This document shows positions 29,808 through 39,463 of a stretch of 64,000 nt of DNA, one piece after another. Position numbers and translations under genes: made by a program. The stretch is taken from assembly GCF_009711185.1 (NCBI RefSeq), contig NZ_WMIF01000012.1, positions 42,677-106,676 of the forward strand, read 5' to 3'. Under the pieces are notes generated by a model. The model had not been told where the DNA came from. It did not search any database and saw only the letters and a list, made by a program, of their open reading frames with translations. The DNA comes from Paracoccus limosus. GTDB lineage: Bacteria; Pseudomonadota; Alphaproteobacteria; Rhodobacterales; Rhodobacteraceae. How positions within the stretch are numbered: position 1 is the first letter of the stretch; the number at the start of each line of letters is the position of its first letter.

Positions 29808-32212
29808 TGAGCAGTCGAAATGGATCGCGCCGGGGCAAGGCGCGCCGCGCCGTCTGGCTGCTGGCCGCGCCTCTGGCCGCGCTGCCCGCCGCCGGCCTGC
29901 CGCAGGCGGCCTTGGCGCAAAGCCTGACCAGCGACGGCCAGACGCTGCCGGTCTATGGCGATCTCGACGGTTTCGTGATGGGCGGCACTTCGGGCCCGGC
30001 GCTGGCCCCGACCGAGACCGCGGACGGCAACCAGCGCTTTGCCGATGGCACCGAGGCCCCGCATGCGCCCAGCGTCGCGCGCGGTGGCGGTGCGGTGCAT
30101 ATCCGGCCCGGCGCCGCCTCTGAACGCAACAGTCCGGCGACGCTGCTGGCTGATGATGTGACGCTGGACAGCGAAGGCCGGCTGACCGCCTCGGGCGGGG
30201 TGGTGATCTGGTATCAGGGCACGCGGCTGATCGCCTCGCGCGTGATCTATGACCGCAAGACCGGCGGCGCGGTGATCGAGGGGCCGATCCATCTGACCCA
30301 GCCCGACCGGGGCGGCACGCCCGACGAAACCATCGTCATCGCCGACAGCGCCCAGCTGGACGCCAACCTGCAGGACGGCATCCTGCGCGGGGCGCGGCTG
30401 GTCCTGGCGCGCGAATTGCAGCTGGCGGCGCGGCAGATGCAGCGCAGCGACGACGGCCGGCTGACCACGCTGGACAATGTCGTGGCTTCCAGTTGCCAGA
30501 TCTGCGCCAGCGATCCGATCCCGCTGTGGGAAATCCGCGCCCGGCGCATCACGCATGACAAGGTGGCGCGCACGCTGCATTTCGACCAGCCGCAGTTCCG
30601 CGCCTTTGGCGTGCCGCTGCTGAGCCTGCCGGCGCTGACCGCGCCCGATCCGACCGTGGACCGCATGACCGGCTTTCTGCGACCCAAGTTCCGCACCACC
30701 ACGGCGCTGGGTCCGGGGATCAAGCTGCCCTATTTCGTGACGCTGGGCGATCATGCCGACATCACGCTGACGCCCTATCTGGCGACGAACCGCACCAACA
30801 CGCTGGAGCTGCGCTATCGCCAGGCCTTCAGCAATGGCGCGCTGGAGCTGAACGGCGCCGTCACCCGCGACGACATCGAGCCGGGCACGACGCGCGGCTA
30901 TCTGTTCGGCGCCGGCCGATTCGAGCTGCCGCGCGGCTATGTGCTGGGCCTGCAGATCCAGACCGCCAAGGACCGCGCCTATCTGCTGGATTACGGCATC
31001 ACCGATGCTGACCGGCTGTGGAGCGGGATCACGCTGGACCGGGTGGCGCGCGACCGCATGCTGACCGCGCGCGTCGGCAATTACGAATCGCTGCGCGACG
31101 ATGAACCCGATGCGGTCACGCCCTCGATCGTCGCCGATGCCCTGTGGCAAAGACGCTGGCAACCCGGCCGCATCGGCGGCATTGCCAGCGTGGAATGGTC
31201 GCTGCATGCGCATCGCCGTTCGTCCAGCATGGACCATGTCGGGCGCGACATGGCGCGTGGCTCGGTCAGTCTGGACTGGCAGCGCGCCGAGATCCTGCCC
31301 TGGGGCGTGCTGGGCACCGTGCAGACGCAGCTCAATGCCGATATCTACCGCATCAATCAGGACAGCGATTACGAGGATTGGGTGCTGCGCGCCGATCCCG
31401 TCGTCTCGGCCGAGCTGCGCTGGCCCTTTGCCCGGCATTCGGGCGGTGTCACCCATATCATCGAGCCGGTGGCGCAGCTGATCTGGTCGCCCGAACAGAA
31501 CGCCGAGGACAAGCTGCCCAACGAAGACAGCAGCCTGATCGAGTTCGACGAGGGCAACCTGTTCTCGCTGAACCGCTTTCCGGGCTGGGACGCCCGCGAA
31601 TCGGGGCTGCGGCTGAACGCCGGGATCGGCTGGACGCGGATTGATCCGGCCGGCTGGTCAATCGGTCTGACGGCGGGGCGGGTGTTTCGCACCGAGCCCG
31701 ATCCGGCCTTTGCCGCCATGGGGCCGCAGGGCAAGAAAAGCTCGGACTGGCTGCTCTCGGCGAATTATCAGGGCTCGAACGGGCTGGCGCTGGTCAACCG
31801 GGCGCTGTTTGACGACAATCTGTCGATCAGCCGCAACGAGCTGCGGCTGGGCTGGCTGCGGCCGGGGCTGCAATTGTCGGCGGGCTATCTGTGGCTGGAT
31901 TCCAACCCGGCCGAGGATCGGATGCAGAATGTCTCGGAGCTGACCACCAATGCCGGCTGGCAGATCCGCGACGGCTGGTGGGCCACCGCCGAGACCCGTT
32001 ACGATTTCTCGGCCGACCGCGCGCAAAAGGCCAAGTTCGGGCTGGAATACCGCAACGAATGCGTTTCGGTGGAAATGGCGCTGGAGCGGCGCTTTACCTC
32101 GACCGAGACGCTGCAGGCCGATACCAGCTTCGATCTGGGCGTGCGGCTGAACGGATTTGGCAAGCAGCCCTCTGGTCCGGGAACGGTGGCGCGGCGGGCC
32201 TGCCTGCGCTAA
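29807..32212 (+). CDS. lptD: LPS-assembly outer-membrane protein LptD
   Basis: An 801-aa protein with a signal peptide (LLAAPLAALPAAGLPQAALAQ), an N-terminal OstA beta-jellyroll (about 95-200) and a C-terminal beta barrel that inserts LPS in the outer leaflet. Cysteines in SSCQICAS and YRNECVSVEM are placed where LptD forms its disulfides. Two adjacent ATGs exist; the second (29807) is six bases from GGAGGA and is preferred, while 29804 overlaps the lptG stop. SurA, its periplasmic chaperone, is encoded next. Confidence 0.92.
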   Translation: MSSRNGSRRGKARRAVWLLAAPLAALPAAGLPQAALAQSLTSDGQTLPVYGDLDGFVMGGTSGPALAPTETADGNQRFADGTEAPHAPSVARGGGAVHIRPGAASERNSPATLLADDVTLDSEGRLTASGGVVIWYQGTRLIASRVIYDRKTGGAVIEGPIHLTQPDRGGTPDETIVIADSAQLDANLQDGILRGARLVLARELQLAARQMQRSDDGRLTTLDNVVASSCQICASDPIPLWEIRARRITHDKVARTLHFDQPQFRAFGVPLLSLPALTAPDPTVDRMTGFLRPKFRTTTALGPGIKLPYFVTLGDHADITLTPYLATNRTNTLELRYRQAFSNGALELNGAVTRDDIEPGTTRGYLFGAGRFELPRGYVLGLQIQTAKDRAYLLDYGITDADRLWSGITLDRVARDRMLTARVGNYESLRDDEPDAVTPSIVADALWQRRWQPGRIGGIASVEWSLHAHRRSSSMDHVGRDMARGSVSLDWQRAEILPWGVLGTVQTQLNADIYRINQDSDYEDWVLRADPVVSAELRWPFARHSGGVTHIIEPVAQLIWSPEQNAEDKLPNEDSSLIEFDEGNLFSLNRFPGWDARESGLRLNAGIGWTRIDPAGWSIGLTAGRVFRTEPDPAFAAMGPQGKKSSDWLLSANYQGSNGLALVNRALFDDNLSISRNELRLGWLRPGLQLSAGYLWLDSNPAEDRMQNVSELTTNAGWQIRDGWWATAETRYDFSADRAQKAKFGLEYRNECVSVEMALERRFTSTETLQADTSFDLGVRLNGFGKQPSGPGTVARRACLR

Positions 32213-32243
32213 GGTCCGGCGAAACGACACGACGAGGAAAGTG

Positions 32244-33512
32244 ATGCGGCGAATTCTTCTGGGTGCGGCAGCGGCCGCGATGCTCGCAGCGATCGGGCCG
32301 GGTGCACTGCCGGCCCTTGCCCAGGGCAATCCGTTTCAGCCGCTGGTCTATGTCAACGATTCTGCCGTCACCCGCTATGAGGTCGATCAGCGGGTCAAGT
32401 TCATGCAGCTGCTGCGCGCCCCCGACGCCACCCCGGCCGGCGCCGAAAAGGCCCTGATCGACGAGCGGCTGCGCAACGGCGCCGCCAAGCAGATCGGCGT
32501 CAAGCCGACCCCGCAGCAGATCGACGCCGCGCTGGAGGAATTCGCCTCGCGCGGGAATCTCAGCACCGATCAATTCGTCCAGCTGCTGGAACACAACGGC
32601 ATCGACCGCCGGACCTTCGAGGATTACGTGGTCTCGGGCCTGCTGTGGCGTGACTTCGTGCGCCAGCGCCTTGTCGCGCTGGTCCGCGTCACCGATGCCG
32701 AAGTGGATCAGGAGATGAAAAAGATCATCGAGACGCCGCAGATCACCAGCGTCTCGCTGTCCGAGATCATCATTCCCGCCCCCGCCGGTCAGGAGGGTCA
32801 GGCCAAGGCACTGGCCGAGCGCATCGCCGCGGAAAGCCACAGCGAGGCGCGCTTTGCCGCCTTTGCCCGGCAATATTCGGCGACGCCCTCGGCGGCCAAT
32901 GGCGGTCGGCTGCCGACCACGGCGCTGACCAACCTGCCGCCGACGCTGCGCCCCATCCTGCTGCAGATGCAGCCCGGACAGGTCAGCCAGCCGCTGCAGG
33001 TGCAGGGCGCCGTCGTGCTGTTCATGCTGCGCGCCACCCATGGCACCCTGCGCCCCGGCGCCGAAAGCCAGGTGCTGGATTTCGTGCGCTTTCGTCTGAG
33101 CTCGGCGCAGGAAGCGGCGCGGATCGCGGCTGTTTCGGACACTTGCGCCGATCTTTTCGTGCATGCCCGTGGCCTGCCGGCCGAGCAGATCCAGCGCCAG
33201 TCGCTGCCGCAAAGCCAGATCCCGCAGGGCGAGGCGATCCGGCTGGCGGTGCTGGACGAGAACGAAACCACTGTCGTCAATTACGGCGGGGCGGTCGAAC
33301 TGCTGATGCTGTGCAAGCGCAGCCCGGCTCTGGCGCTGGCCGAGCCGCCGGCCCCGGTCGCCACCAAGAAAGGCGAGGAGCCCGCAGCGGATCCGAACGC
33401 GCTGCCGCAGCGCGAAGAGATCCGCAACCAGATCTTCAACCGCAAGGTCGGCGAAGAGGCCGAGAGCTATCTGGCCGATCTGCGGGCGGATGCGATCATC
33501 CGCCGGCCGTGA
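32244..33512 (+). CDS. surA: Periplasmic peptidyl-prolyl isomerase SurA
   Basis: A 422-aa SurA-type chaperone with an N-terminal signal peptide (ILLGAAAAAMLAAIGPGALP), a SurA N-domain, and one recognisable parvulin domain (about 175-275, SEIIIPAPAG ... GQVSQPLQVQGAVVLFML). E. coli SurA has two parvulin domains; only one is clear here. The ATG at 32244 follows GAGGAAAG. It sits between lptD and pdxA as in many proteobacteria, which fits a role in folding LptD. Confidence 0.88.
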   Translation: MRRILLGAAAAAMLAAIGPGALPALAQGNPFQPLVYVNDSAVTRYEVDQRVKFMQLLRAPDATPAGAEKALIDERLRNGAAKQIGVKPTPQQIDAALEEFASRGNLSTDQFVQLLEHNGIDRRTFEDYVVSGLLWRDFVRQRLVALVRVTDAEVDQEMKKIIETPQITSVSLSEIIIPAPAGQEGQAKALAERIAAESHSEARFAAFARQYSATPSAANGGRLPTTALTNLPPTLRPILLQMQPGQVSQPLQVQGAVVLFMLRATHGTLRPGAESQVLDFVRFRLSSAQEAARIAAVSDTCADLFVHARGLPAEQIQRQSLPQSQIPQGEAIRLAVLDENETTVVNYGGAVELLMLCKRSPALALAEPPAPVATKKGEEPAADPNALPQREEIRNQIFNRKVGEEAESYLADLRADAIIRRP

Positions 33513-33560
33513 CGCGACCATGAGTGCAGCCCCGGCGGCGGCGCAAATCGCAGCCGCAGC

Positions 33561-33640
33561 GGGGGCTCTGCCCCCACGCAGCGCCACCCCCGGAACCGGG
33601 GGCGTCGCCGCGTCCCCCCGGGATATTTGGACACGAAAGA
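33561..33640 (+). repeat. Modular intergenic repeat, copy 3 (GC-stem type), abutting the pdxA start
   Basis: GGGGGCTCTGCCCCC (33561-33575), a GC-rich hairpin around CACCCCCGG/CCGGGGGCG, and the tail CCCGGGATATTTGG then ACACGAAAGA. The tail ends on the base before the pdxA ATG, so the repeat's GAAAGA is the only purine-rich stretch that could act as the pdxA ribosome site. Confidence 0.85.
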
Positions 33641-34627
33641 ATGACTGAGCCCCGCCCCATCATCCTGACCTGCGGCGAGCCGGCCGGCGTCGGCCCGGAA
33701 CTGGCCGCCAAGGCCTTGGCCGCTGGCGTGCCCTTTGTCTATCTGGGCGATCCGCGTCATCTGCCCGCCGGCACCCGCTGGGCCGAGGTGGCGACGCCCC
33801 TGGAGACGGTCGGGCCGGGCATCCTGCCGGTGCTGCGCCATGATTTCGCCGGGGTGGCGGTGCCGGGACGGCCCGATCCCGCCAATGCCGCCGGTGTGAT
33901 CGCGGTCATCGCGCGCGCGGTCGAGCTGGCGCTTTCGGGGGCGGCGGCGGGCATCTGCACCTTGCCGATCAGCAAGGAGGCGCTGAAGAAGGGCGCGGGT
34001 TTTGCATTTCCGGGCCATACTGAATATCTGGCGCATCTGGCCGGAGATGTGCCGGTGGCGATGATGCTGGCCTCGACCAATGTCGAGCCGCCGTGCCGGG
34101 TGGTGCCGGCGACCATCCATATTGCCCTGTCCGAGGTTCCGCGCGCCCTGACACCGGCGCTGCTGGAGCAGGCGATCCGCATTACCGAGGCCGCGATGCG
34201 GCGCGATTTCGGGCTGGCGCGGCCAAGGCTGGCGGTGGCGGGGCTGAACCCGCATGCCGGCGAAAACGGCGTGATGGGCGATGACGAGATGCGCTGGATT
34301 GCGCCTTTGGTGGCGCGGCTGCGGGCCGAGGGGCTGGAGCTGACCGGTCCACTGCCGGCGGATACGATGTTCCATCCCGCCGCCCGTGCCCGCTATGACG
34401 CAGCGATCTGCGCCTATCACGATCAGGCCCTGATCCCGATCAAGACGCTGGATTTCGCCGGGGGCGTCAATGTGACGCTGGGCCTGCCCTTTGTGCGCAC
34501 CTCGCCCGATCACGGCACGGCTTTCGACATCGCGGGCCAAGGCAAGGCGGATGCGGCCAGCGTCATCGCTGCGCTGCGCATGGCCTGGGACATGGCCTTG
34601 CGCCGGCAAGGGGGGATCCGCGCATGA
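33641..34627 (+). CDS. pdxA: 4-hydroxythreonine-4-phosphate dehydrogenase
   Basis: A 328-aa NAD-dependent enzyme of pyridoxal-phosphate synthesis. Metal-binding histidines appear in [13 protein letters not shown] and [11 protein letters not shown], with the [20 protein letters not shown] block. The ATG at 33641 is directly after copy 3 of the repeat. Its stop overlaps the rsmA start by four bases. In E. coli the order surA-pdxA-rsmA is the same. Confidence 0.94.
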   Translation: MTEPRPIILTCGEPAGVGPELAAKALAAGVPFVYLGDPRHLPAGTRWAEVATPLETVGPGILPVLRHDFAGVAVPGRPDPANAAGVIAVIARAVELALSGAAAGICTLPISKEALKKGAGFAFPGHTEYLAHLAGDVPVAMMLASTNVEPPCRVVPATIHIALSEVPRALTPALLEQAIRITEAAMRRDFGLARPRLAVAGLNPHAGENGVMGDDEMRWIAPLVARLRAEGLELTGPLPADTMFHPAARARYDAAICAYHDQALIPIKTLDFAGGVNVTLGLPFVRTSPDHGTAFDIAGQGKADAASVIAALRMAWDMALRRQGGIRA

Positions 34628-35472
34628 GCACCATCGACGGGCTGCCGCCGCTGCGCGAGGTGATCGCGCGCCATGATCTGCGCGCCAAAAAGCAGCTGGG
34701 CCAGAACTTTCTGCTGGACCTGAACCTGACCGCCAAGATCGCCCGCGCTGCCGGTGACCTGCGCGGTTGCGACGTGATCGAGGTCGGCCCCGGCCCCGGC
34801 GGGCTGACGCGTGGCCTGCTGGCCGAGGGCGCGCGCCGGGTGCTGGCCATCGAAAAGGACGAACGCGCCCTGCCCGCGCTGGCCGAGATCGCCGAGGCCT
34901 ATCCCGAGCGCTTGCAGGTGATCCTGGGCGACGCGCTGGAGGTGGACCCGCTGGCGCATCTGACGCCGCCGATCCGCATCGTTGCGAACCTGCCCTATAA
35001 CGTCGGCACCGAGCTGCTGATCCGCTGGCTGACGCCGTCACAATGGCCGCCCTTTTGGCAGTCGCTGACGCTGATGTTCCAGAAAGAGGTGGCCGAGCGC
35101 ATCGTGGCGAAACCCGGTGGCAAGGCCTATGGTCGGCTGGCGGTGCTGGCGCAATGGCGCAGCGATGCGCGTATCGTCATGACCCTGCCGCCCGAGGCAT
35201 TCGTGCCCGCGCCCAAGATCCATTCCGCCGTGGTGCATCTGACCGCGCTGCCCGAGCCGCGCTTTCCCGCCGATCCGGCGGTGCTGAACCGCGTCGTCGC
35301 GGCCGGGTTCAACCAGCGCCGCAAGATGCTGCGCGCCTCGTTGAAGGGATTGCACCCGCAGATCGAGGAATTGCTGCTGGCGGCCGGCATTCAGCCCACC
35401 GCGCGGGCCGAAGAGATCGGCTTGGAGCACTTCTGCGCGCTGGCGCAGCAATTGGCTGCCGCGCCGCGCTGA
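34624..35472 (+). CDS. rsmA: 16S rRNA dimethyladenosine transferase RsmA (KsgA)
   Basis: A 282-aa SAM-dependent enzyme that dimethylates two adenines near the 3' end of 16S rRNA. Visible are LGQNFLLD, the SAM loop [12 protein letters not shown] and the catalytic VANLPYNVG. It is coupled to pdxA by an ATGA overlap and convergent with the DUF4167 gene, four bases away. Confidence 0.95.
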   Translation: MSTIDGLPPLREVIARHDLRAKKQLGQNFLLDLNLTAKIARAAGDLRGCDVIEVGPGPGGLTRGLLAEGARRVLAIEKDERALPALAEIAEAYPERLQVILGDALEVDPLAHLTPPIRIVANLPYNVGTELLIRWLTPSQWPPFWQSLTLMFQKEVAERIVAKPGGKAYGRLAVLAQWRSDARIVMTLPPEAFVPAPKIHSAVVHLTALPEPRFPADPAVLNRVVAAGFNQRRKMLRASLKGLHPQIEELLLAAGIQPTARAEEIGLEHFCALAQQLAAAPR

Positions 35473-35476
35473 TCGC

Positions 35477-36328
35477 TTATTCGCCGGAAGCCTTTTCCGC
35501 AGCCGGGGCGGCATCGCCTTCGGCGGCGGGCTTGCGCCGGCTGCGCGGGGCAGCGGTGCCGGCCGGGGCGGCAGCACGGGTGCGGCGGCGCGGCGCGGGC
35601 TTGTCAGCTGCCTCGGCGGGGGCCTCCTCGGCCGGGGTCGCAACCTCGTCCGCAGCATGGGGCTGCGGCGCCGGCTCGGCGGCCGGGGCTTCGACCTGCG
35701 GGCGGGCCGGCTCGGCGGCGGTTTCGGGCGTGGCAACCGGGCCGCTGACGGCCTCATCGCCGACGTCATCGGCCGAGATCACCGGCGGCAGGCCGGACTG
35801 CTCGGTCGCAACCACCTCGGGGCGCGGCTGACGGCGGTCGTCGCGGCGGTTTTCATCACGGCGGTTTTCGTCCCGACGCTCATCCCGGCGGTTGTCATCG
35901 CGACGCTCATCACGGCGATTGTCGTCGCGACGGTTGTCGTTGCGATTGTCGCGGCGGTTGTCATCGCCGCGCTCTTGCGGGCGATCGTGGCGCGGCTGGG
36001 TGTTGCAAGCCTCGCCGGGCTGGCCGTCCTCGCGGTCCTCGTCGCGCGAAAAGCCGTTCTGATGGCCTTGGCGTTCCGCCATTTCGCGCTGCGCCTCACC
36101 CAACATGCGGGTGTAATGCTCGGCATGTTGCAGGAAGCTCTGCTCGGCGACGCGGTCGTTCGAGAGTTGCGCGTCACGAGCCAGTGTCAGATATTTCTCG
36201 ATGATCTGCTGGGGCGTGCCGCGCACCTTCCCCTCGGGACCCGAGGAATCAAAGACGCGGTTGACGATATTGCCAAGCGTGCGCTGGCGGTTCGACTTGT
36301 TACGCGAACGGGATTTGGATGATCTCAT
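35477..36328 (-). CDS. DUF4167 protein with an Arg/Asp/Asn repeat tract
   Basis: A 283-aa protein. The N-terminal domain (about 8-88, RSRNKSNRQRTLGNIVNRVF ... SNDRVAEQSFLQHAEHYTRML) is the DUF4167 domain common in alphaproteobacteria and of unknown function; its basic start suggests RNA binding. Residues 120-165 are a tandem tract of NRRDD/ERRDDN/ENRRD units, followed by an Ala/Pro/Glu-rich disordered tail ending in basic stretches. It is downstream of prfA-prmC on the same strand (219-base gap), a synteny that hints at translation or ribosome work. Confidence 0.8.
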   Translation of the reverse strand: MRSSKSRSRNKSNRQRTLGNIVNRVFDSSGPEGKVRGTPQQIIEKYLTLARDAQLSNDRVAEQSFLQHAEHYTRMLGEAQREMAERQGHQNGFSRDEDREDGQPGEACNTQPRHDRPQERGDDNRRDNRNDNRRDDNRRDERRDDNRRDERRDENRRDENRRDDRRQPRPEVVATEQSGLPPVISADDVGDEAVSGPVATPETAAEPARPQVEAPAAEPAPQPHAADEVATPAEEAPAEAADKPAPRRRTRAAAPAGTAAPRSRRKPAAEGDAAPAAEKASGE

Positions 36329-36546
36329 CAGCTTGTTGTCAATTCGTGGTCCGGAAAACAGCCGGCACAGGTTAGGGTCATTTCTTGCAGCGGGTGCCAG
36401 TTCAGGACCGCGCGGCTGCGCAATTCCCGGATTACCAGTAAAGGCTGAGTATAACTGACCCGTGCGTGGGCGGTTCGCCCCCGTCACAGGCTTCACTAAA
36501 CACCCGGAAGCGGTCATGACAAGGGGAATCTGCCGTTTTTTCGGCA

Positions 36547-37419
36547 TTATCCTGAATTATCTGTGTCACTGGCCGGCATCCTGGCCCAGACCAGCCGATC
36601 CCGCCCGCCAAGGTCCTGACGCAGCGTCACTTGGCTGAGGCCTGCGGCCCGCATCAACGCCATGACCGCCGCGCCTTGGGCGAACCCGATCTCGACCATC
36701 AGCCGTCCGCCGGGGCGCAGATGCGCAGGTGCCGCAGCGCAGATGGCGCGATAGGCCGCCAGCCCGTCACCGCCATCGGTCAGCGCCAGATGCGGTTCCC
36801 AGTCACGCACCTCGGGCGACAGGCCGGGCATTTCGTCCAGCGCGATATAGGGCGGATTCGACACGATCAGGTCAAAGCGTTCATCGACGGCGGCGAACCA
36901 GTCGGATTGCCGGAATTCTGCGTTAACGCCAATGGTTTCTGCGTTCTGCCGCGCCACCGCCAGCGCCGCAGGCGACAGGTCGCAGCCGATGCCACGCGCC
37001 GCAGGCCGTTCGGCCAGCAGCGAAATCAGGATTGCGCCGCTGCCCGTGCCCAGATCCAGCACTGAGGCGAAGGGCTCGGCCAGAGCCTGTTCGACCAGCA
37101 GCTCGGTTTCCGGGCGCGGGTCCAGCACATCGGGGGTGACGCGGAATTCGTGGTTCCAGAAGGCGCGCCGCCCGGTGATCTGGCTGACCGGCTGACGGTC
37201 GGCCCGCGCCGCAATGACACGGTCATATTCGGCGATCAGCGCAGGATCGGCCGGGGCCGCCAAAAGCTCGCGCAAGCGATGACGGGGCACGGGCTGGCCG
37301 CCTGCCCTGCCCGCCGCGTGCAAAAACAACGCCTGAGCATCACCGGCCGCCGCCTCGATCCCGGCCTCGGTCAGATGCCGGGTTGCCGAAGCCAGCAGAT
37401 CGCCGCCGGTCGGGGTCAT
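36547..37419 (-). CDS. prmC: Release factor glutamine methyltransferase
   Basis: A 290-aa SAM-dependent enzyme that methylates the GGQ glutamine of release factors. It has the SAM motif [11 protein letters not shown] and the substrate-binding [11 protein letters not shown]. Its ATG overlaps the stop of prfA, which encodes its substrate, by four bases. Confidence 0.95.
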   Translation of the reverse strand: MTPTGGDLLASATRHLTEAGIEAAAGDAQALFLHAAGRAGGQPVPRHRLRELLAAPADPALIAEYDRVIAARADRQPVSQITGRRAFWNHEFRVTPDVLDPRPETELLVEQALAEPFASVLDLGTGSGAILISLLAERPAARGIGCDLSPAALAVARQNAETIGVNAEFRQSDWFAAVDERFDLIVSNPPYIALDEMPGLSPEVRDWEPHLALTDGGDGLAAYRAICAAAPAHLRPGGRLMVEIGFAQGAAVMALMRAAGLSQVTLRQDLGGRDRLVWARMPASDTDNSG

Positions 37420-38468
37420 TCCGCCTCGGCCAGCCGCGCGGCCTGGTCATGGGCGATCAGCGCATCGGTGATCTCGGTCAGGTCGCCCGCAATGATGCGG
37501 TCCAGCGCATAAAGCGTCAGACCGATGCGGTGATCGGTCATGCGGCCCTGCGGAAAGTTATAGGTGCGGATGCGTTCCGAACGGTCGCCCGAGCCGACCT
37601 GGCTTTTGCGATCCGCGGCGCGGGCGGCATCGACGCGCGAGCGTTCCAGATCGTAAAGCCGCGCCCGCAGCACCGCCATGGCATTGGCGCGGTTCTGGTG
37701 CTGGGATTTTTCCGAACTGGTCACGATGATGCCGGTCGGCAGATGGGTGATGCGCACCGCCGAGTCGGTGGTGTTGACATGCTGACCACCCGCGCCCGAG
37801 GCGCGCATGGTGTCGATGCGGATGTCGCCGGCGGGAATGTCGATATCAACCTCGGCCGCTTCGGGCAGCACGGCGACGGTGGCGGCGCTGGTATGGATGC
37901 GGCCGCCCGATTCCGTTTCCGGCACCCGCTGCACGCGATGCACGCCGGATTCGTATTTCAGCCGGGCAAAGACGCCTTCGCCTTCGATCCGGGCAACGGC
38001 CTCGCGCACGCCACCCAGATCGGATTCGGCCAGTTCCAGGATCTGGAACTGCCAGCCCTGCGATTCGGCAAAGCGGCGATACATGCTCAGAAGATCGCCT
38101 GCGAACAGCGCCGCCTCTTCGCCGCCGGTGCCGGGGCGGATCTCGACGATGGCCGGGCGGGCATCGGCGGCATCCTTGGGCAAAAGCGCGATGCGCAGCG
38201 CCTGCTCCAGTTCGGGCTGCAGGGCGCGCAGGCGCACCAGCTCGTCCTCGGCCAGGCCGCGCATTTCCGGATCGGCCAGCATGGCCTGTGCCTCGGCGAT
38301 GCCGTCCTGCGCCGCACGCCATTCGCCGATCTGCGCCACGACGGGTTTCAGATCGGCATATTCGCGGCTGATGCGGGCAATCTCGTCAGCCGACGGGCCG
38401 GCGTTCAGCTTGGCTTCGAGAAACTCGAAACGCTGGATGATCTGATCAAGGCGGTCGGTGGGCAGCAT
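37416..38468 (-). CDS. prfA: Peptide chain release factor 1
   Basis: A 350-aa class I release factor for UAA and UAG. The catalytic GGQ is in [19 protein letters not shown]. Length is normal. First gene of prfA-prmC. Confidence 0.96.
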   Translation of the reverse strand: MLPTDRLDQIIQRFEFLEAKLNAGPSADEIARISREYADLKPVVAQIGEWRAAQDGIAEAQAMLADPEMRGLAEDELVRLRALQPELEQALRIALLPKDAADARPAIVEIRPGTGGEEAALFAGDLLSMYRRFAESQGWQFQILELAESDLGGVREAVARIEGEGVFARLKYESGVHRVQRVPETESGGRIHTSAATVAVLPEAAEVDIDIPAGDIRIDTMRASGAGGQHVNTTDSAVRITHLPTGIIVTSSEKSQHQNRANAMAVLRARLYDLERSRVDAARAADRKSQVGSGDRSERIRTYNFPQGRMTDHRIGLTLYALDRIIAGDLTEITDALIAHDQAARLAEAE

Positions 38469-38507
38469 GGGGTCGGATTACCGGCAAGGCGCCCGGCCCG
38501 CAACACG

Positions 38508-38536
38508 CAAAAGGCCGCCCGCAGGAACGGACGGCC
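38508..38536 (-). terminator. Rho-independent terminator of the YceI gene
   Basis: Minus strand: GGCCGTCCG pairs with CGGGCGGCC (one G-U pair) around TTCCTG, followed by TTTTG. It is 58 bases after the YceI stop and ahead of prfA on the same strand, so it separates the two. Confidence 0.75.
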
Positions 38537-38593
38537 AAAGGACGGGGCGGCCTTGCGCAGGGCAATGGCCGGACCCGTGGGATCAGGCGCGGA

Positions 38594-39175
38594 TCACTCG
38601 GCCTTGGCGGCCTCGGCGCCGATCTTGATCTCAAGCTCGTCGCCCACGGCCGGGGCGAACTTGCCGAGGTTGAAATCCGACCGCTTGATCGTGGTTTCGG
38701 CCTCGAAACCGGCCACTTCCTTGCCGCTCATCGGATTCTTGTCGAGTTGCTTCAGATCGACCTCCAGCACCACGGGCTTGGTGACGCCGTTCAGGGTCAG
38801 ATCGCCCGAGACCTTGGCCTCCTTGTCGCCATCCAGCTCGACCTTGGTCGATTTGAAAGTCGCGACGGCAGCGGCCTGGTCGGTGTTGAAGAAATCGGGG
38901 CCGAACAGATGCTTGTCCAGTTCGGGCGAGACCGTATGCAGGCCCGACAGCGGCACCGTGGCCTCGACGCTGGATTTCTCGGGCGCATCCGCGTCCAGAA
39001 CCACCTTGCCGGTCACGCCGTTGATGATGCCGGTACTGATCGAAAAGCCCATGTGGCTGTAGTCGAACACGACCTGGCTGTGCGCCGGGTCGAAGTCATA
39101 GGTGACGGGCGCGGCCATAGCGGCAGTCGCACCAAGGGTTGCAACGGCAAACGCAGTGGCAAAAACGGGTTTCAT
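38594..39175 (-). CDS. YceI-family periplasmic lipid-binding protein
   Basis: A 193-aa protein with a Sec signal peptide (MKPVFATAFAVATLGATAAM, cleavage near AMA-AP) and the YceI lipocalin-like barrel (YDFDPAHSQVVFDYSHMGFS, DFNLGKFAPAVGDELEIKI). Family members bind polyisoprenoid or related lipids in the periplasm. It is monocistronic by its terminator. Confidence 0.9.
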   Translation of the reverse strand: MKPVFATAFAVATLGATAAMAAPVTYDFDPAHSQVVFDYSHMGFSISTGIINGVTGKVVLDADAPEKSSVEATVPLSGLHTVSPELDKHLFGPDFFNTDQAAAVATFKSTKVELDGDKEAKVSGDLTLNGVTKPVVLEVDLKQLDKNPMSGKEVAGFEAETTIKRSDFNLGKFAPAVGDELEIKIGAEAAKAE

Positions 39176-39334
39176 GCGGGACTCCTGATAAAAACGGTCA
39201 TGAGAGGGTGACGGTGAAATGCGTCAACCGCAACAATGGTTTCCATAACAAAGCCTGACATTGTTGTGTGACGCCCCATTGACGAAACTGTCCCGCCGCT
39301 GCGGCGACAATCGCGCCTCTGCCGGCAATTGCTG

Positions 39335-39362
39335 TTGCAATCGGCCGCACTGCCGCTATAAG
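39335..39362 (+). promoter_or_regulatory. Likely promoter of rpsF-rpsR-rplI
   Basis: TTGCAA (39335-39340), a 16-base spacer and TATAAG (39357-39362), about 100 bases before the rpsF ATG. The resulting leader holds the two competing helices described separately. Confidence 0.5.
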
Positions 39363-39363
39363 G

Positions 39364-39430
39364 CCCCATCCTTCCGCAAACACGAAACCGGCGCAGCCTC
39401 TCGTGATGGGGCGCGGAGGGCTTGGCCCCA
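39364..39430 (+). promoter_or_regulatory. rpsF leader with two mutually exclusive hairpins
   Basis: CCCCATC (39364-39370) can pair with GATGGGG (39405-39411), while TGGGGC (39407-39412) can instead pair with GCCCCA (39425-39430). Both cannot form at once. An r-protein autoregulatory leader (S6:S18 type) would be expected here; the ACCGGC at 39387-39392 may be part of it, but I cannot confirm the known S6:S18 motif. Confidence 0.4.
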
Positions 39431-39463
39431 TTGTTGAAATGCGCCTCGAAAAAAGGGACCGGC

